Of a stretch of DNA of 7,432 nucleotides, positions 6,224 through 7,432 are shown piece by piece. The DNA lies in the NCBI GenBank assembly GCA_012267605.1, contig JAAXGF010000145.1:1-7432 (forward strand), given 5' to 3'. The notes below the pieces were generated by a model. That model searched no databases, was not told where the DNA came from, and was given only the letters and a program-made list of their open reading frames with translations. Source of the DNA: Alphaproteobacteria bacterium. Lineage in GTDB: Bacteria > Pseudomonadota > Alphaproteobacteria > JAAXGF01. Within the stretch, counting starts at the first letter, position 1, and every line of letters starts with the position of its first letter. Both the position numbers and the translations under genes were made by a program.

Positions 6224-7432
6224 GTGAAACCGCTGAAAGCCCATCCCGGTTCTCCTTTATCTGGCGAAGTGCTAGTGCCTGGTGACAAATCGATCTCCCA
6301 CCGGGCCTTGATGCTCGGGGGTTTGGCTGTCGGTGAGACAAGAATCTCCGGATTACTGGATAGCGCGGACGTACGCGCAACGTCCCGAGCGATGGTAGCA
6401 TTGGGTGCGGAAGTGGATTGGGAAAAAGGCGACGTCTGCCATGTCCATGGGGTAGGTATCGGCGGTTGCGCGGAGCCCAACAACGTGCTCGATCTTGAAA
6501 ATGCTGGCACTGCCGCGCGCCTTCTTATGGGAATTGCCGCGACCCAGCCGATCACCACTCATTTCACTGGTGACGATAGCTTGCGATCACGGCCCATGGC
6601 CAGAGTCGCGGAACCGTTGCGGCGCATGGGCGCGCGGGTTATTTCCCGGCGTGGCTGCCGGTTGCCACTTACGATAGTTGGCTGCGACCGGCCAATGCCG
6701 ATCAACTACCCACTCCCGGTCCCCTCGGCACAGGTGAAATCTGCTGTACTGCTCGCCGCACTCAACACTCCGGGCGAAACCACGGTCGTCGAATCGGTCC
6801 CGTTGCGCGACCATACGGAGCGATTGTTGCGCCATTTCGGCGCCGACGTTCGGCTAGAGATTGGTCAGGGTCCGGACCGCGCCATCACCGTGGTTGGACA
6901 ACCGGAATTGAGTGGATGTTCCGTTGCCGTTCCTGGTGATCCATCGTCCGCGGCTTTTCTTATTGTTGCCGGACTAGTGGTTCCCGGTTCTTCGCTCACG
7001 TTACTCAATGTCTGCGTAAACGAAACTCGCAGTGGATTGCTCACCACCCTCAATGAAATGGGCGCGGACATTGTTGAGTCGAACAAACGCGATGTCGCGG
7101 GGGAGTCGGTCGCTGACCTCCATGTCCGTGCCGGTCCCCTTGATGCGGTCGACATCCCCGCGGCCCGGGCGCCGTCAATGATTGACGAATACCCCGTGCT
7201 TGCCGTTGCTGCCGCGTGCGCACGCGGAAAAACCGTAATGCGTGGGCTTGGCGAGCTACGCGTGAAGGAAAGTGATCGATTTCTAGCGATAGCTCGCGGA
7301 CTCGCGTCATGTGGGGTCGATATCACTGAAGCCGGAAATGATTTGTTGGTCGAAGGTCATGGCGGTCCGCCGCCAGGAGGCGGGCGCATCAACACCCGGC
7401 TCGATCATCGCATCGCTATGGCTTTTCTGGTC
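6224..7432 (+). CDS. aroA: 3-phosphoshikimate 1-carboxyvinyltransferase (EPSP synthase), 3' end outside the window
   Basis: The enzyme joins phosphoenolpyruvate to shikimate-3-phosphate in the cytoplasm, the sixth step of the shikimate pathway to aromatic amino acids. 403 codons are visible of the usual 440-450. Signatures run in order: VPGDKSISHRALM with catalytic Lys22, LENAGTAARLLMG at 91-103, GDDSLRSRPMARV, PSAQVKSAVLLAALNTPG, RDHTERLL, VPGDPSSAAF, RAPSMIDEYPVLAVAAA, LRVKESDRF and LDHRIAMAFLV. The pattern resembles the class II (Agrobacterium CP4-type) enzymes rather than E. coli AroA. The GTG at 6224 is the only usable start: the next in-frame stop upstream is at 6170 and no ATG, GTG or TTG lies between. 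No Shine-Dalgarno is evident. Oddly, residue 92 is Glu (GAA) where the family has a near-invariant Gly before Asn. In many alphaproteobacteria cmk and rpsA follow; that cannot be seen here. Confidence 0.95.
   Translation, partial: MKPLKAHPGSPLSGEVLVPGDKSISHRALMLGGLAVGETRISGLLDSADVRATSRAMVALGAEVDWEKGDVCHVHGVGIGGCAEPNNVLDLENAGTAARLLMGIAATQPITTHFTGDDSLRSRPMARVAEPLRRMGARVISRRGCRLPLTIVGCDRPMPINYPLPVPSAQVKSAVLLAALNTPGETTVVESVPLRDHTERLLRHFGADVRLEIGQGPDRAITVVGQPELSGCSVAVPGDPSSAAFLIVAGLVVPGSSLTLLNVCVNETRSGLLTTLNEMGADIVESNKRDVAGESVADLHVRAGPLDAVDIPAARAPSMIDEYPVLAVAAACARGKTVMRGLGELRVKESDRFLAIARGLASCGVDITEAGNDLLVEGHGGPPPGGGRINTRLDHRIAMAFLV

Noticed and set aside
6865..7326. Minus-strand open frame of 153 residues
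   Set aside because: It is antisense to well-conserved aroA sequence.

Overview
The window looks like a piece of an alphaproteobacterial chromosome with moderately high GC, plausibly from the Rhodospirillales or a neighbouring order. The reasons are a class II (CP4-like) AroA, a TIGR02300/FYDLN-type zinc-ribbon protein lying divergently next to aroA with a tRNA-Ala beside it, and frequent GTG/TTG starts. The taxonomic placement is inference from gene content and order; no search was run.

Left part (1-4329, minus strand): a two-gene tripartite-efflux operon. It holds a lipoprotein membrane-fusion (adaptor) protein and, 52 bases downstream, an RND inner-membrane permease. The permease reading frame is broken twice. 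An in-frame TGA lies at the end of the sixth membrane segment (1674-1676), and a one-base frameshift lies in a run of five G (1289-1293). Ignoring both, it would be a normal-length RND pump of about 1,031 residues. It is therefore either a decaying pseudogene or a gene hit by sequence errors. No outer-membrane channel or regulator gene is visible in the window.

Middle part (4330-5252): a divergent intergenic region of about 386 bases carries a dyad and an imperfect 23-base tandem duplication. It is followed by a plus-strand MoaB/MogA-family gene for molybdenum cofactor metabolism. This gene has a -10-like box so close to its start that the transcript may be leaderless.

Right part (5253-7432): a complete tRNA-Ala(GGC) on the minus strand, and the TIGR02300-like zinc-ribbon protein, also on the minus strand and best started at a TTG with a clear ribosome binding site. 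Divergently on the plus strand lies aroA (EPSP synthase, shikimate pathway), cut off by the window end after 403 codons. The aroA product has a glutamate in place of the normally invariant glycine of the G-N-A-G-T substrate motif.

The genes are mostly housekeeping plus one efflux operon. I see no phage, transposon, CRISPR or defence system, and nothing I would call a new system. The points most worth checking are the nonsense codon, the frameshift and the AroA Gly-to-Glu change. These are three single-base anomalies in 7.4 kb, and one common cause (sequence error or gene decay) should be considered.
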